A stretch of 64,000 bases of DNA, taken from Nonomuraea sp. SBT364 (GTDB lineage Bacteria > Actinomycetota > Actinomycetes > Streptosporangiales > Streptosporangiaceae). Where the stretch lies: contig NZ_LAVL01000020.1 in assembly GCF_001083785.1 (NCBI RefSeq), positions 25,321 through 89,320 on the forward strand, read 5' to 3'. The notes beneath the pieces were generated by a model that worked only from the letters and a program-made list of their open reading frames with translations, did no database searches and had not been told where the DNA came from. A program made the translations under genes and the position numbers. This document shows, piece after piece, positions 41,372 through 50,661 of the stretch (positions are counted from its first letter, which is position 1; each line of letters begins with the position of its first letter).

Positions 41372-43822
41372 ATGGAGAAAGATCTGGACCCTCAGGAGAC
41401 CGCGGAGTGGCTGGAGTCGCTGGAGGCGGTGCGCCGGATCGCCGGTGACGAGCGCGCCGGCTTCCTGCTGCGCAGGCTCGCCACCGGCACGCGCCCGCTC
41501 AACACCGTGCCCGCCGCCGAGGAGCCCGCCTACCCGGGCGACCTGGAGCTGGAGGAGCGCATCGCGGCCTACGACCGGTGGAACGCGGCCGCCATGGTCA
41601 CCCGGGGCAGCGTGCTCGGCCTGGGCGGTCACATGGCCACCTACGCCTCGGCCGCCTGGCTGTACGAGGTCGGGTTCAACCACTTCTTCCACGGCGCCGA
41701 CGACCAGGTCTACTTCCAGGGCCACGCCTCCCCGGGCGTCTACGCGCGCGCGTTCCTGGAAGGGCGGCTGAGCGAGACGCAGCTCGACCTGTTCAGGCGG
41801 GAGACCGCCGGCGGCCTGCCGTCCTACCCGCACCCGCGCGCGATGCCGGACTTCTGGCAGTTCCCCACGGTGTCGATGGGCCTGGGCCCGCTCAACGCCG
41901 TCTACCAGGCCAGGTTCAACCGCTACCTGCACAACCGGGGCATCAAGGACACCTCGCGGAGCCACGTGTGGGCCTTCCTCGGCGACGGGGAGATGGACGA
42001 GCCGGAGGCCACGGCCGCGCTCACGCTGGCCGCGCGCGAAGGGCTGGACAACCTCACCTTCGTGATCAACTGCAACCTGCAGCGGCTCGACGGGCCCGTA
42101 CGCGGCAACACCAGCGTCGTGCAGGAGCTGGAGAGCGTCTTCCGGGGCGCCGGCTGGCACGTGGTCAAGGCGCTGTGGGGCCGCGACTGGGACGGGCTGC
42201 TCGGCTCGGACGAGCTGGTCGCCAGGCTGTCCGCCGTGCCGGACGGCCAGTTCCAGACGTACGCCGCCTCGACGGGCGCGTACATCAGGCAGAGCCTGTT
42301 CGCCGGGCTGGAGGGCGTCGCCGCGCCGTACACCGACGAGCGGCTGCGCGCGATCGTCGGCGGGTCTCGGGCCGGGCACGAGCCGCGCAAGGTGCACGCC
42401 GCCTACCGGCGGGCGCTCGACCACCGCGGCGGGCCCACGGTGGTGCTGGTCCAGACGGTGAAGGGCTGGACGCTCGGCGCCGGGGTGGAGGCGCGCAACG
42501 CCAACCACCAGATGAAGAAGCTCACCCAGGACGAGTTCGCCGCCATGCGTGACCGGCTCGGCCTGCCCGTCCCGGACGAGGCGCTGAGCGGCGACCTGCC
42601 GCCGTACCTGCACCCGGGGCCGGACTCGGCCGAGGCCCGCTACCTGGCGGAGCGGCGGGCCGCGCTCGGCGGCCCGATCCCCCGGCGGACCGTCTCCTAC
42701 CAGCCCCTCCCCCAGCCACCCGAGCGGCCCTTCCTGGCGGCGGCCAGGGGTGGCGGGCGGATCGCCACCACGATGGCGTTCGTACGCCTGGTCAAGGAGC
42801 TGATGAAGGACCCGGGGACCGGCCGCCGGTGGGTGCCGATCGTGCCCGACGAGGCCAGGACGTTCGGCATGGAGTCGCTCTTCCCCACCGCGAAGATCTA
42901 CTCGCCGCTCGGCCAGCGCTACGACGCGGTGGACCGGGAGCTGCTGCTGGCCTACAAGGAGGCGGTCGACGGGCAGATCCTCATCGAGGGCATCACCGAG
43001 GCCGGGTCGATGGCGTCGTTCACCGCCGCCGCCTCCAGCTACGCCACCCACGGCGAGGCGATGATCCCGTTCTACATCTTCTACTCGATGTTCGGCTGGC
43101 AGCGGACCGGCGACCAGATGTGGGCGCTGGCCGACCAGCTCGGCCGCGGCTTCCTCATCGGCGCGACCGCCGGCCGCACCACGATGACCGGCGAGGGGCT
43201 CCAGCACGCCGACGGTCACTCGCAGCTGCTCGCCTCCGCCAACCCGGCGTGCCTCGCGTACGACCCCGCGTTCGGCTACGAGGTGGCCGTGATCGTCCGG
43301 GAGGGCCTGCGCAGGATGTACGGGCCGGCGGGCGAGAACGTGTTCTACTATCTGACGCTCTACAACGAGCCGCTGCCCCAGCCGGCGATGCCGGAGGGCG
43401 TCGAGGAGGGCATCCTCAAGGGCATCTACCGCTGCTCCGAGGGCGGCGGCCAGGCGCACCTGCTGGCCAGCGGCACCGCCATCCACTGGGCGCTGGAGGC
43501 GCAGCGGCTGCTCCGGGAGGAGTACGGCCTGGGGGTGGACGTGTGGTCGGTCACGTCCTGGAGCGAACTGCGCCGCGACGCCATGGCCGGTGACGGCGTG
43601 CCGTACCTGCGGCGGGCGCTGGCCGGCACGGAGGGGCCGGTGATCGCGGTGAGCGACTGGATGCGGGCCGTGCCCGACCAGATCCATCCGTGGGTCGGCC
43701 GTCCGTGGACCTCGCTCGGCACCGACGGGTTCGGCCTGTCCGACACCCGCGAGGCCGCGCGGGAGCACTTCGGGGTGAGCCCCCGCGCGATCGCGGACGC
43801 GGTGATCAAAGCCGTGGAGTGA
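41372..43822 (+). CDS. Pyruvate dehydrogenase E1 component, homodimeric type (short, stand-alone)
   Basis: 816 residues; housekeeping AceE proteins have about 890-930. The thiamine diphosphate motif [21 protein letters not shown] and the N-terminal [17 protein letters not shown] match AceE strongly, as do [17 protein letters not shown] and EALLLA-like end segments. The N-terminal region that contacts the E2 core in AceE is reduced. No E2 or E3 gene is adjacent. It may be a second, conditionally used E1, or an enzyme for another 2-oxo acid. Control by the divergent GntR protein is likely. Confidence 0.85.
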   Translation: MEKDLDPQETAEWLESLEAVRRIAGDERAGFLLRRLATGTRPLNTVPAAEEPAYPGDLELEERIAAYDRWNAAAMVTRGSVLGLGGHMATYASAAWLYEVGFNHFFHGADDQVYFQGHASPGVYARAFLEGRLSETQLDLFRRETAGGLPSYPHPRAMPDFWQFPTVSMGLGPLNAVYQARFNRYLHNRGIKDTSRSHVWAFLGDGEMDEPEATAALTLAAREGLDNLTFVINCNLQRLDGPVRGNTSVVQELESVFRGAGWHVVKALWGRDWDGLLGSDELVARLSAVPDGQFQTYAASTGAYIRQSLFAGLEGVAAPYTDERLRAIVGGSRAGHEPRKVHAAYRRALDHRGGPTVVLVQTVKGWTLGAGVEARNANHQMKKLTQDEFAAMRDRLGLPVPDEALSGDLPPYLHPGPDSAEARYLAERRAALGGPIPRRTVSYQPLPQPPERPFLAAARGGGRIATTMAFVRLVKELMKDPGTGRRWVPIVPDEARTFGMESLFPTAKIYSPLGQRYDAVDRELLLAYKEAVDGQILIEGITEAGSMASFTAAASSYATHGEAMIPFYIFYSMFGWQRTGDQMWALADQLGRGFLIGATAGRTTMTGEGLQHADGHSQLLASANPACLAYDPAFGYEVAVIVREGLRRMYGPAGENVFYYLTLYNEPLPQPAMPEGVEEGILKGIYRCSEGGGQAHLLASGTAIHWALEAQRLLREEYGLGVDVWSVTSWSELRRDAMAGDGVPYLRRALAGTEGPVIAVSDWMRAVPDQIHPWVGRPWTSLGTDGFGLSDTREAAREHFGVSPRAIADAVIKAVE

Positions 43823-43832
43823 AGCCCGCCCC

Positions 43833-44096
43833 TTCCGGTCGCCCGCCCGGCGCGACCTCACCGCCCTGGCCGAGCTGTTCACCGGCGACGTCCGGCTGTA
43901 CAGCCCGGTGAAGTTCACCCCCTTCGAGGGCAAGGCCATGGTCCTCGGCCTGTTCGGCGTCCTGATCCGCACGTTCGCGGACTTCCGCTACACCGGGCGC
44001 CTCGACGGGGTCGCCGAGACCGGCAGGCGGATCCACGGCATGGACCCCCTGCAGCTCGACGAGGCCGGGCTGGTCGCCGTCGGCCTCGTCACAGCG
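43833..44096 (+). pseudogene. Decayed SnoaL/NTF2-like gene
   Basis: Directly after the E1 gene the frame reads RDLTALAELFTGDVRLYSPVK, then FTPFEGKAMVLGLFGVLIRTF and ADFRYTGRL, a typical SnoaL-like start. After that about 20 residues expected before IHGMDPLQLDEAGLVA are missing, the N-terminal start codon is absent and the last strand is lost into the convergent SpoIIE gene. This looks like a broken remnant rather than a working gene. Confidence 0.6.
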
Positions 44097-45294
44097 CGAG
44101 CCGCTGATGCTGCTGGGTGCGCCACTCGACCAGCATGACCGTGGCGTCGTCCTGGAGGTGGCCGTTCTGGTGGTCCAGGATCGCCTGGATCAGGCGGCGC
44201 AGCGTCTCGGGGGCGGTCACGCCGTCGGCCTCGTGACGGATGATGAAGTCGACGAAGCGCTCCAGGCCGAACACCTCACCCAGGGGGCTCTTGGCCTCGA
44301 CGATGCCGTCGGTGTAGAAGACCAGCCGGTCGCCGGGTTCGAGCCGGTAGCGGGACGGGCCGGCGTCCGCGCCCAGCCGGAAGCCCATGGGAGGGTCGGG
44401 CAGCGTCTCCAGGGTGGCCTCGACCCGCCCGCCGCGCAGCACCATGGGCGGGTGGTGGCCCCGGTTGACCCAGGTCAGCTCGCCGGTCCCGGTGTCGAGG
44501 GCGGCCAGGATGCCGGTGGCGAACCGGGTGCGGCCGAACTGGTCGGCGATCGCCGCGTCGATCGACTCGGCGGCGGCGAACAGGTCGGCGTCCTGGCGGC
44601 GGTTGTTGCGGTAGGAGCCCATGGCGATCGTCGCGGTCAGGCCGGCGGAGGTGTCGTGGCCCATCGCGTCGAAGACGGCCAGGTGCAGGGTGTCGCCGGT
44701 GACGGCGTAGTCGAAGGCGTCCCCGCCGACGACGTAGGCGGGCTCCAGCGCCGCGCTGACCACGACCCGCTCGTTGGCGAAGGCCCTGATCGGCAGCAGG
44801 CTCCACAGCACCTCGGCGGACAACTCCATCGGCTGCCTGCGGATCAGGCAGGCGTAGGTGTCGCTGGCCTGCCGCTTGCTCACCAGCAGCACGGCGAGCA
44901 GGGAGGCGAGCCGCAGCACGCGCCGCTCGGCGACGTCGTCGAGCCGCAGCACGGTCAGGCCGAGCACGCCGATGCGTTCGGTGCCGTCCAGCAGCGGCGC
45001 CCACACCCGCTCACCGGGCCCCGAGACGCCCGAGCGGACGAGCTCCACACTGCGGAAGGCCAGGCCCGCCTCGCTGTCGTCGATGCGCTCCGGCTCCAGC
45101 GGAGCCCCCGACGGGTCGCGCTGGCCGGGCAGCGGCACGAGAAGGCGCTGCTGCAGATCCGTCACGTAGATGGCCGTGGCGGTGAACCCGGCCGGCGCGG
45201 CGTGCATGGCGACCTGGCCCGGGAGGTCCTCCAGCGAGGTCACGTGGTCGCCGAGCACCAGGCCGCCCAGCATCTCCTCCCCCTCGGCGCCCAC
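44089..45294 (-). CDS. SpoIIE-type PP2C phosphatase with GAF-like sensor domain
   Basis: 401 residues. Residues about 15-145 look like a GAF domain; residues 165-395 are PP2C/SpoIIE: PAYVVGGDAFDYAV with metal-binding Asp, VFDAMGHDTSAGL, WVNRGHHPPMVLRGG, FYTDGIVEAKSP, and QDDATVMLVEW. Such phosphatases act on anti-anti-sigma factors in stress signalling. The start GTG at 45294 is 5 bp after the Dps stop, so the two may share a transcript, joining stress sensing to DNA protection. No RsbV/RsbW gene is next to it. Confidence 0.9.
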   Translation of the reverse strand: MGAEGEEMLGGLVLGDHVTSLEDLPGQVAMHAAPAGFTATAIYVTDLQQRLLVPLPGQRDPSGAPLEPERIDDSEAGLAFRSVELVRSGVSGPGERVWAPLLDGTERIGVLGLTVLRLDDVAERRVLRLASLLAVLLVSKRQASDTYACLIRRQPMELSAEVLWSLLPIRAFANERVVVSAALEPAYVVGGDAFDYAVTGDTLHLAVFDAMGHDTSAGLTATIAMGSYRNNRRQDADLFAAAESIDAAIADQFGRTRFATGILAALDTGTGELTWVNRGHHPPMVLRGGRVEATLETLPDPPMGFRLGADAGPSRYRLEPGDRLVFYTDGIVEAKSPLGEVFGLERFVDFIIRHEADGVTAPETLRRLIQAILDHQNGHLQDDATVMLVEWRTQQHQRLAL

Positions 45295-45299
45295 CCGGG

Positions 45300-45899
45300 T
45301 CAGTCTCCCGGCGGCTCGACCAGCGGGGTGTCGACCAGATGCTCGATCAGGAACCAGGTCTGCAACTCGCCGGTGCGGATGACGTCGGAGACGAGCAGGT
45401 CGTTGGTGCCGTCGTCGCCCATCTCGGCCGTCCGGGCGGCCGCGTCGTGGGCGGCGACGAGGATCGTCTCGTGCGCCTCGATCAGGCGGGTCAGCATCGC
45501 GGGCACCTCTTCGGCGCCGTTCGGCGGGCGCGGCACCACGGTGATCTCGGCGACGTGGCGCGGATCGCCGACGGCGACGCCGCCGAGCGTCTGCACGCGT
45601 TCGGCGATCAGGTCGACCAGCTTGATCTGCTCTTCGGCGTGCTTGTCCAGCAGCAGGTGGAGCTGGTAGAAGGTGGGGCCGCGCATCAGCCAGTGGTGCT
45701 TCTTGTACAGCGCGTACAGGATCTGGGTGTCGGCCAGGATCTGATTGAGCCGTTCGCAGGAGTACATGCGCGCGTCACGCGACAGGCCGAGCGGGAACAT
45801 CCGCACCGTGCCGTACTCCTGGATCTGCACCCCGTTCAGGTGCGGCCACGGCTGGCTGTCGGCTCTTCTGCCGGTCTTCGCCGAGCGTTTGGCGGCCAA
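45300..45899 (-). CDS. dps: Dps-family ferritin-like DNA protection protein
   Basis: 199 residues from a TTG start at 45899, chosen because AAGGAGG lies 5 bases upstream; upstream codons in frame are not conserved. Ferroxidase residues are seen in KKHHWLMRGPTFYQLHLLLDKHAEEQ (His, then Asp and Glu, residues about 70-95). The N-terminal 25 residues are Lys/Arg-rich, as in Dps proteins that bind DNA. It oxidises Fe(II) with peroxide and stores iron, protecting DNA. Followed by the SpoIIE gene. Confidence 0.85.
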   Translation of the reverse strand: MAAKRSAKTGRRADSQPWPHLNGVQIQEYGTVRMFPLGLSRDARMYSCERLNQILADTQILYALYKKHHWLMRGPTFYQLHLLLDKHAEEQIKLVDLIAERVQTLGGVAVGDPRHVAEITVVPRPPNGAEEVPAMLTRLIEAHETILVAAHDAAARTAEMGDDGTNDLLVSDVIRTGELQTWFLIEHLVDTPLVEPPGD

Positions 45900-45999
45900 A
45901 GCGTCCTCCTTGATCACGTAACGGGGACCTCGCTGCAGGTGAAGGTTCCCGGTGCCGCACCAAGCGAGCGCCACGGCCGTCCGCGCATCAGGACAAGAT

Positions 46000-46578
46000 T
46001 CACGCCGTCGGGCGCAGGTGGGTGCGTTGCCCGTCGTGGTCGAAGATGGCCAGGATCTCCGCCGGGCCGCCGTGGGCGCCGAGGGCGTGCGGCACCATCG
46101 TGGAGAACTCGGCCGCCTGGCCGGCCTCGACCAGGATGGTCCGCTCGCCGAGCAGCAGCATGACGGTGCCCGACAGGACGGTGAACCAGTCCCTGCCCGG
46201 GTGGACGCCCATCTCCTCGGTGCCGCGCGGGGGCGGCGGCTTGGTGATGCGCATCTTGGCCACGGTCACGCCGTGCGGCCCCGGCTCGCGGGTCAGCATC
46301 CAGGCGGTCACGCCGTGCGCCTCGTCACGCCGGGGCCTGATCACCACGTCCTCGTCGGCGGCGGACTCGGCGAGCTGGTCGAGGGTGGTGCCCAGCGCTC
46401 GGGCGATGGAGACGAGCTGGTCGAGGCTGATGCGCCGGTGGCCGGTCTCGATCCGGCTCAGCGTGGACGGGCTCAGGTAGCAGCGCGCGGCCAGGTCGTC
46501 GAGCGACCAGCCGCGGGCCAGGCGCAGCCCTCTGATCCGCTGGCGGATGAGCTGGTCGAGGTCTTCCTCTTGCTTCAT
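46000..46578 (-). CDS. XRE-family HTH regulator with cupin domain
   Basis: 192 residues. HTH_3 at residues about 10-65 (IRGLRLARGWSLDDLAAR; SPSTLSRIETG). The cupin part has HPGRDWFTVLSGTVMLLLGERT and STMVPHALGAHGG. Proteins of this layout control amino-acid or small-molecule metabolism and bind a ligand in the cupin barrel. It is divergent from the methyltransferase at 46627 (48-bp gap), its probable target. Confidence 0.85.
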   Translation of the reverse strand: MKQEEDLDQLIRQRIRGLRLARGWSLDDLAARCYLSPSTLSRIETGHRRISLDQLVSIARALGTTLDQLAESAADEDVVIRPRRDEAHGVTAWMLTREPGPHGVTVAKMRITKPPPPRGTEEMGVHPGRDWFTVLSGTVMLLLGERTILVEAGQAAEFSTMVPHALGAHGGPAEILAIFDHDGQRTHLRPTA

Positions 46579-46585
46579 ACGCAAG
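46569..46585. promoter_or_regulatory. Inverted repeat over the XRE-cupin start codon
   Basis: CTTGC-7 nt-GCAAG covers the ATG of the regulator. CATAAG (minus strand, 46589-46594) is a possible -10. Autoregulation is the simple reading. Confidence 0.4.
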
Positions 46586-46626
46586 ACCTTATGTCAGCAG
46601 CGCAAGGAGCGCATAGGGTCGGGGGC

Positions 46627-47445
46627 ATGGCGAACCACCACGAACACGCGAACGACTCCATGACCGAACTCCTCGACCTCGACGCCGAGGTCCTGCGCTC
46701 CCACCTGTCCGATGTGACCGGCTGGGTCGGCGAGCTGACCGCCGGGCGGCCGCCCCGGCGGATCCTCGACCTGGGCAGCGGCACCGGCACCGGCTCCTTC
46801 GCCCTGCTGGAACGCTTCCCCGGCGCCGAGGCGGTCGCGCTGGACGTGTCGGAGCAGATGCTGCACCGCGTCCGCGACGAGGCGCGCGAGCGCGGGCTGG
46901 CCGATCAGATCAGCACCGTCCAGGCGGATCTGGACACGGATCCGGAGACGGCGTGGCCGCGGATCGGCGCCGTCGACCTGGTGTGGGCGTCGGCGTCGCT
47001 GCATCATCTGGCCGACCCCCACCGCGTCCTGACCGAGGTCCACGCCGCGCTGCGGCCCGGCGGGCTGCTGGTCGCCGTGGAGATGGACGGCTTCCCGCGT
47101 TTCCTGCCCGGCGAGCACTCGGCGCTGGAGGAGCGCTGCCACGCGCTCCTGGACCGCCGGCGGGCCGCCGCCCTGCCGCATTTCGGCGACGACTGGGCGC
47201 CCCGCCTGGCCAAGGCGGGTTTCACCGTCGAGGCGGAGCGGGTCTTCGACATCCACCTGACGTCCCCGCTGCCGGCCCCCGCCGGCCGCTACGCCGAACT
47301 GTCGCTCGGGCGCATGAGGCACGGCCTGGCCGAACAGCTGGACGCCGGCGACCTGGCCGCGCTCGACAGCCTCCTGGAAGGGGTCGCGCGGCGCCACGAC
47401 CTGACCGTCCGCACCACCAGGACCGTGTGGGCGGCCAGACGCTAG
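46627..47445 (+). CDS. Class I SAM-dependent methyltransferase
   Basis: 272 residues. SAM motif I is ILDLGSGTGTGSFALLERFP, motif II acidic end VALDVSEQML, then VQADLDTDPE and DLVWASASLHHLADPHRVL. The family (Methyltransf_25/11 type) acts on small molecules; the substrate is unknown. It lacks the extra segments of geranyl-diphosphate C-methyltransferases that accompany 2-methylisoborneol encapsulins. The encapsulin gene follows after 111 bp on the same strand. Confidence 0.85.
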   Translation: MANHHEHANDSMTELLDLDAEVLRSHLSDVTGWVGELTAGRPPRRILDLGSGTGTGSFALLERFPGAEAVALDVSEQMLHRVRDEARERGLADQISTVQADLDTDPETAWPRIGAVDLVWASASLHHLADPHRVLTEVHAALRPGGLLVAVEMDGFPRFLPGEHSALEERCHALLDRRRAAALPHFGDDWAPRLAKAGFTVEAERVFDIHLTSPLPAPAGRYAELSLGRMRHGLAEQLDAGDLAALDSLLEGVARRHDLTVRTTRTVWAARR

Positions 47446-47556
47446 ACCGTCGTTGCCGGCCGCCACGGTTACCTCGCCACCGGGAGACTCTACAGATCGT
47501 GTCTGAATGATTACTTTCGGTGAGCGACTCGTCTGGATCGGTGATTGCGAGGAACC

Positions 47557-48942
47557 ATGCCCACGGAGCCGCGGCTGAGCCTGGAAACCCAGGCCGCGCG
47601 CAACCTGGCCACGACGACCAAGACCCGTCCGCAGATGCGGGCGATCACCTCCCGCTGGCTGCTGCGCCGGCTGCCGTGGGTGGACGTGGCCGGGGGCACG
47701 TACCGGGTCAACCGCCGGCTGACGCACGCCGTCGGGCGCGGGCGCGTGGGCATCACGCACACCGGCGCGGACGACGTACGGATCATCCCGGAGACGCTCA
47801 CCGAGATCCCGGTGCTGCGCGGCTTCGGCGACGACGGCGTGCTGGCGACGATCGCCGCGACGTTCCGGCAGCGTGAGGTGCGGGCCGGGGAGGTCGTCGT
47901 CGAGGCGGGCGCGCCCGTCACCGAGATCTACGTGATCGCGCACGGCCGCCTGGACCGGCTCTCCACCGGCCCCTACGGCGACGCCCAGCACCGGGGGGTG
48001 ATCGCCGACGGTGACCAGTTCGGCGACGAGCTGCTCAGCCAGGACGACGCGCGCTGGCCGTGCACGATCAGGGCGGCCACGCCGGTGACGCTCATGGTGT
48101 CGCGGCGGACGGACCTGCGGCGGATCTCCGGCCGCTCGGCCGCGCTGCGCGAGCACGTCGAACGCTACGCGGAGGGCGCCCGCAGGCCGGTCAACCGCCG
48201 CGGCGAGGCGGCGCTGGACATCTCGGCCGGTCACACGGGCGAGCCGGCGCTCGGCGGCACGTTCGTCGACTACGAGCTGCGGCCCCGCGAGTACGAGCTG
48301 AGCGTGTCGCAGACGATCCTGCGCGTCCACACCCGGGTCGCCGACCTCTACAACGAGCCGATGAACCAGCTGCGGGAGCAGCTCCGGCTGACCGTTCACG
48401 AGATCCGCGAGCGCCAGGAGTGGGAGCTGCTCAACAACCGCGAGTTCGGGCTGCTGCACGCCGCCGACTACGGGCAGCGGATCCGGCCCCGGTCGGGGCC
48501 GCCCACCCCGGACGACCTGGACGACCTGATCAGCATGCGCCGCAGGACGCGCCTGCTGCTGGCCCACCCCAGCGCGATCGCCGCGTTCTTCCGCGAGTGC
48601 AACAGGCGCGGCCTGGTCCCCGGCAGCACCGACGTCGACGGCCACGTGGTGTCCACCTGGCGCGGCGTCCCGATCTTCCCGTGCCACAACATCCCGGTCA
48701 CCGGGCACGGGACCAGCTCGATCCTGGCCATGCGCACGGGCGAGGACGACCAAGGGGTCGTCGGCCTGCACCAGGTCGGCATCCCGGACGAGCACGAGCC
48801 CGGGCTGAACGTCCGCTTCATGGGCATCGATTCGCAGGCGGTGATGTCCTACCTGGTCAGCGCCTACTACTCGGTGGCGGTCCTGGTCCCCGACGCGGTC
48901 GGCGTCCTGGAGGACGCCGACATCGCCGCCGGCCCTGCCTGA
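47557..48942 (+). CDS. Family 2B encapsulin shell protein (EshA-like, with inserted cyclic-nucleotide-binding-like domain)
   Basis: 461 residues. The N-terminal arm [20 protein letters not shown] and [21 protein letters not shown] are highly typical. Residues about 90-205 form a CRP/cNMP-binding-like insertion ([30 protein letters not shown]), lacking the full phosphate-binding cassette. The HK97-type shell part follows ([75 protein letters not shown]). Known family 2B shells enclose terpene cyclases or prenyltransferases. Neither is visible within the window, so the cargo is unknown. GAGGA precedes ATG closely. Confidence 0.9.
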   Translation: MPTEPRLSLETQAARNLATTTKTRPQMRAITSRWLLRRLPWVDVAGGTYRVNRRLTHAVGRGRVGITHTGADDVRIIPETLTEIPVLRGFGDDGVLATIAATFRQREVRAGEVVVEAGAPVTEIYVIAHGRLDRLSTGPYGDAQHRGVIADGDQFGDELLSQDDARWPCTIRAATPVTLMVSRRTDLRRISGRSAALREHVERYAEGARRPVNRRGEAALDISAGHTGEPALGGTFVDYELRPREYELSVSQTILRVHTRVADLYNEPMNQLREQLRLTVHEIRERQEWELLNNREFGLLHAADYGQRIRPRSGPPTPDDLDDLISMRRRTRLLLAHPSAIAAFFRECNRRGLVPGSTDVDGHVVSTWRGVPIFPCHNIPVTGHGTSSILAMRTGEDDQGVVGLHQVGIPDEHEPGLNVRFMGIDSQAVMSYLVSAYYSVAVLVPDAVGVLEDADIAAGPA

Positions 48943-49114
48943 GCGGCTCGCACGAGGTAGCGCGGCCACGGACGGCCCGCCCAGCACCCTGCCCATCGCC
49001 GCCGACGTCGGCGGGCGGATTCAGGTGCCGTGCGAAACATTCCGGTCCCGATGTCGAAAATGGGCGTGTGGCGGAGTCATCACCCACGACGACATCCGGA
49101 GAAGGGATACCGAC

Positions 49115-49468
49115 ATGGAGTACGCGCTGCTGATCTACGGTGACGAGAAGGCGTGGGAGTCGCGCGACGAGGCCGGGATTCGCGAGAACGTCGCCCGGCA
49201 CGAGCGTTTCATGACCCTGCTCGCGGAGCGGGACGCGATGCGCGGCGGCAAGGAGCTGGCGCCGTCGGGCTCGGCGACGACGCTGCGACGGCGGGGCGAC
49301 GACGTGAGCGTCACCGACGGCCCGTTCGCCGAGACGGCCGAGGTGCTCGGCGGCTTCTACCTGATCGAGGCGGCCGACCTGGACGCCGCGATCGAGCTGG
49401 CCAGGGAGCTGCCCGAGGGTGTGGTGGAGATCCGGCCGATCGTGCCGCCGAGGAAGAGCGGCAGCTGA
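49115..49468 (+). CDS. YCII/DGPF-domain protein
   Basis: 117 residues. MEYALLIYGDEKAWES start and VTDGPFAETAEVLGGFYLIEA with the DGPF motif; ends EIRPIVPP. These small ferredoxin-like-fold proteins are regularly encoded beside ECF42 sigma factors, as here, with a 4-bp overlap. A role in signalling to, or being a target of, the sigma factor is suggested by that association. GAAGGG precedes ATG by 7 bases. Confidence 0.9.
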   Translation: MEYALLIYGDEKAWESRDEAGIRENVARHERFMTLLAERDAMRGGKELAPSGSATTLRRRGDDVSVTDGPFAETAEVLGGFYLIEAADLDAAIELARELPEGVVEIRPIVPPRKSGS

Positions 49469-50661
49469 ACGCCGCCGACGAGGTCGAGCGGGCGTACCGG
49501 GAGCACTGGTCGCGCCTGCTCGCGCTGCTGCTCACCCGGCTGCGCCGGTTCGACGTCGCCGAGGACGGCCTGCAGGACGCGTTCGTCTCGGCGGCCCGGA
49601 CCTGGCCGGAGCAGGGGGTCCCGGACCGTCCGGCGGCGTGGCTGACGGTCGCGCATCGCCGCGCGCTGGACAGGATCCGCCGTGAGGACAACGACCGCCG
49701 GCGGCTGCCGCTGCTGGTGACCGATCCGCCTCGGGAGGATCCCGGTGGCATCGCGGACGAGCGGCTGCGGCTGCTGTTCGCCTGCTGCCATCCGGCCCTG
49801 TCCGCCGACGCGCGGGCGGCGCTGATGCTGCGGTTCGGCGCCGGGCTGAAGACGGCGGAGATCGCCCGGCTGTTCCTGGTGCCCGAGCCGACCATGTTCG
49901 CCAGGCTGACGCGGGCCAAGGCCAAGATGGCGCAGGCCGGCATCCCGCTGCGTGCGCCGAGCGCCGCCGGCCTGCCCGGACGGCTCGGCGTCATGCTCAA
50001 GGTCGTCTACCTGCTGTTCACCGAGGGCTACCGCGCCACGTCCGGGCCCGAGCTGCAGCGGCCCCAGCTGGCCGGCGAGGCGATCCGGCTCGGCTACCTG
50101 CTCGGCGAGCTGCTGCCGGAGCAGGACGAGATCGTCGCCCTGCTCGCGCTGATGATCCTGCAGCACGCCCGGCGCGACGCCCGGTTCGACGGTGAGGGCC
50201 GCCTGGTCCTGCTGGCCGACCAGGAGCGCGGCCGGTGGCGCCACGACGAGATCGAGCGCGGCCTCGGCCTGCTGCGCCGGCTGGGCCCACCGGCCGGCGA
50301 GTACCACCTTCAGGCGCTCATCGCCGCCGAGCACAGCTCCGCCGGGCCCACCGACTGGCCGCGCGTCGCCCAGCTGTACGCCGACCTGGAACGCCGCACC
50401 GCCTCACCGGTCGTCCGCCTGAACCGGGCGGTCGCGGTGGCCGAGGCCGGATCGCCGGAGGCGGCGCTGAGCCTCCTCGACGGCCTGGGGAAGACCCTCC
50501 CGGCCAGCCATCTGGTCCCCGCGGTGCGAGCCGAGCTGCTGTGCCGGCTGGACCGGCGCGAGGAGGCGGCCGACGCCTTCGACGCCGCCCTGCGCCTGGT
50601 CCGCACCGATGCCGAACGCGCCCACCTGCTGCGGCGCCGTGACGACGAAGGAATCCGATGA
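49465..50661 (+). CDS. ECF-type RNA polymerase sigma factor, ECF42-like with C-terminal TPR-like extension
   Basis: 398 residues if translation starts at CTG 49465. Sigma region 2 is EVERAYREHWSRLLALLLTR through DGLQDAFVSAART; region 4 includes LKTAEIARLFLVPEPTMFARL. A long C-terminal domain (about residues 180-398; SPEAALSLLDGLGKT, RREEAADAFDAALRL) is TPR-like, as in ECF42. No ATG, GTG or TTG lies in frame near the conserved start; CTG overlaps the YCII stop as CTGA and has GAGGAAGAG 6-8 bases upstream. No anti-sigma gene is present. Confidence 0.85.
   Translation: MNAADEVERAYREHWSRLLALLLTRLRRFDVAEDGLQDAFVSAARTWPEQGVPDRPAAWLTVAHRRALDRIRREDNDRRRLPLLVTDPPREDPGGIADERLRLLFACCHPALSADARAALMLRFGAGLKTAEIARLFLVPEPTMFARLTRAKAKMAQAGIPLRAPSAAGLPGRLGVMLKVVYLLFTEGYRATSGPELQRPQLAGEAIRLGYLLGELLPEQDEIVALLALMILQHARRDARFDGEGRLVLLADQERGRWRHDEIERGLGLLRRLGPPAGEYHLQALIAAEHSSAGPTDWPRVAQLYADLERRTASPVVRLNRAVAVAEAGSPEAALSLLDGLGKTLPASHLVPAVRAELLCRLDRREEAADAFDAALRLVRTDAERAHLLRRRDDEGIR

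Noticed and set aside
40718..43972. A 1084-residue minus-strand frame opposite the pyruvate dehydrogenase E1 gene
   Set aside because: Only its last 201 codons, after 41323, form a protein family (GntR); the rest mirrors the E1 gene.
46627..47445. Methyltransferase as the geranyl-diphosphate methyltransferase of a 2-methylisoborneol cluster
   Set aside because: The sequence lacks the recognisable features of that enzyme and there is no terpene cyclase gene nearby.
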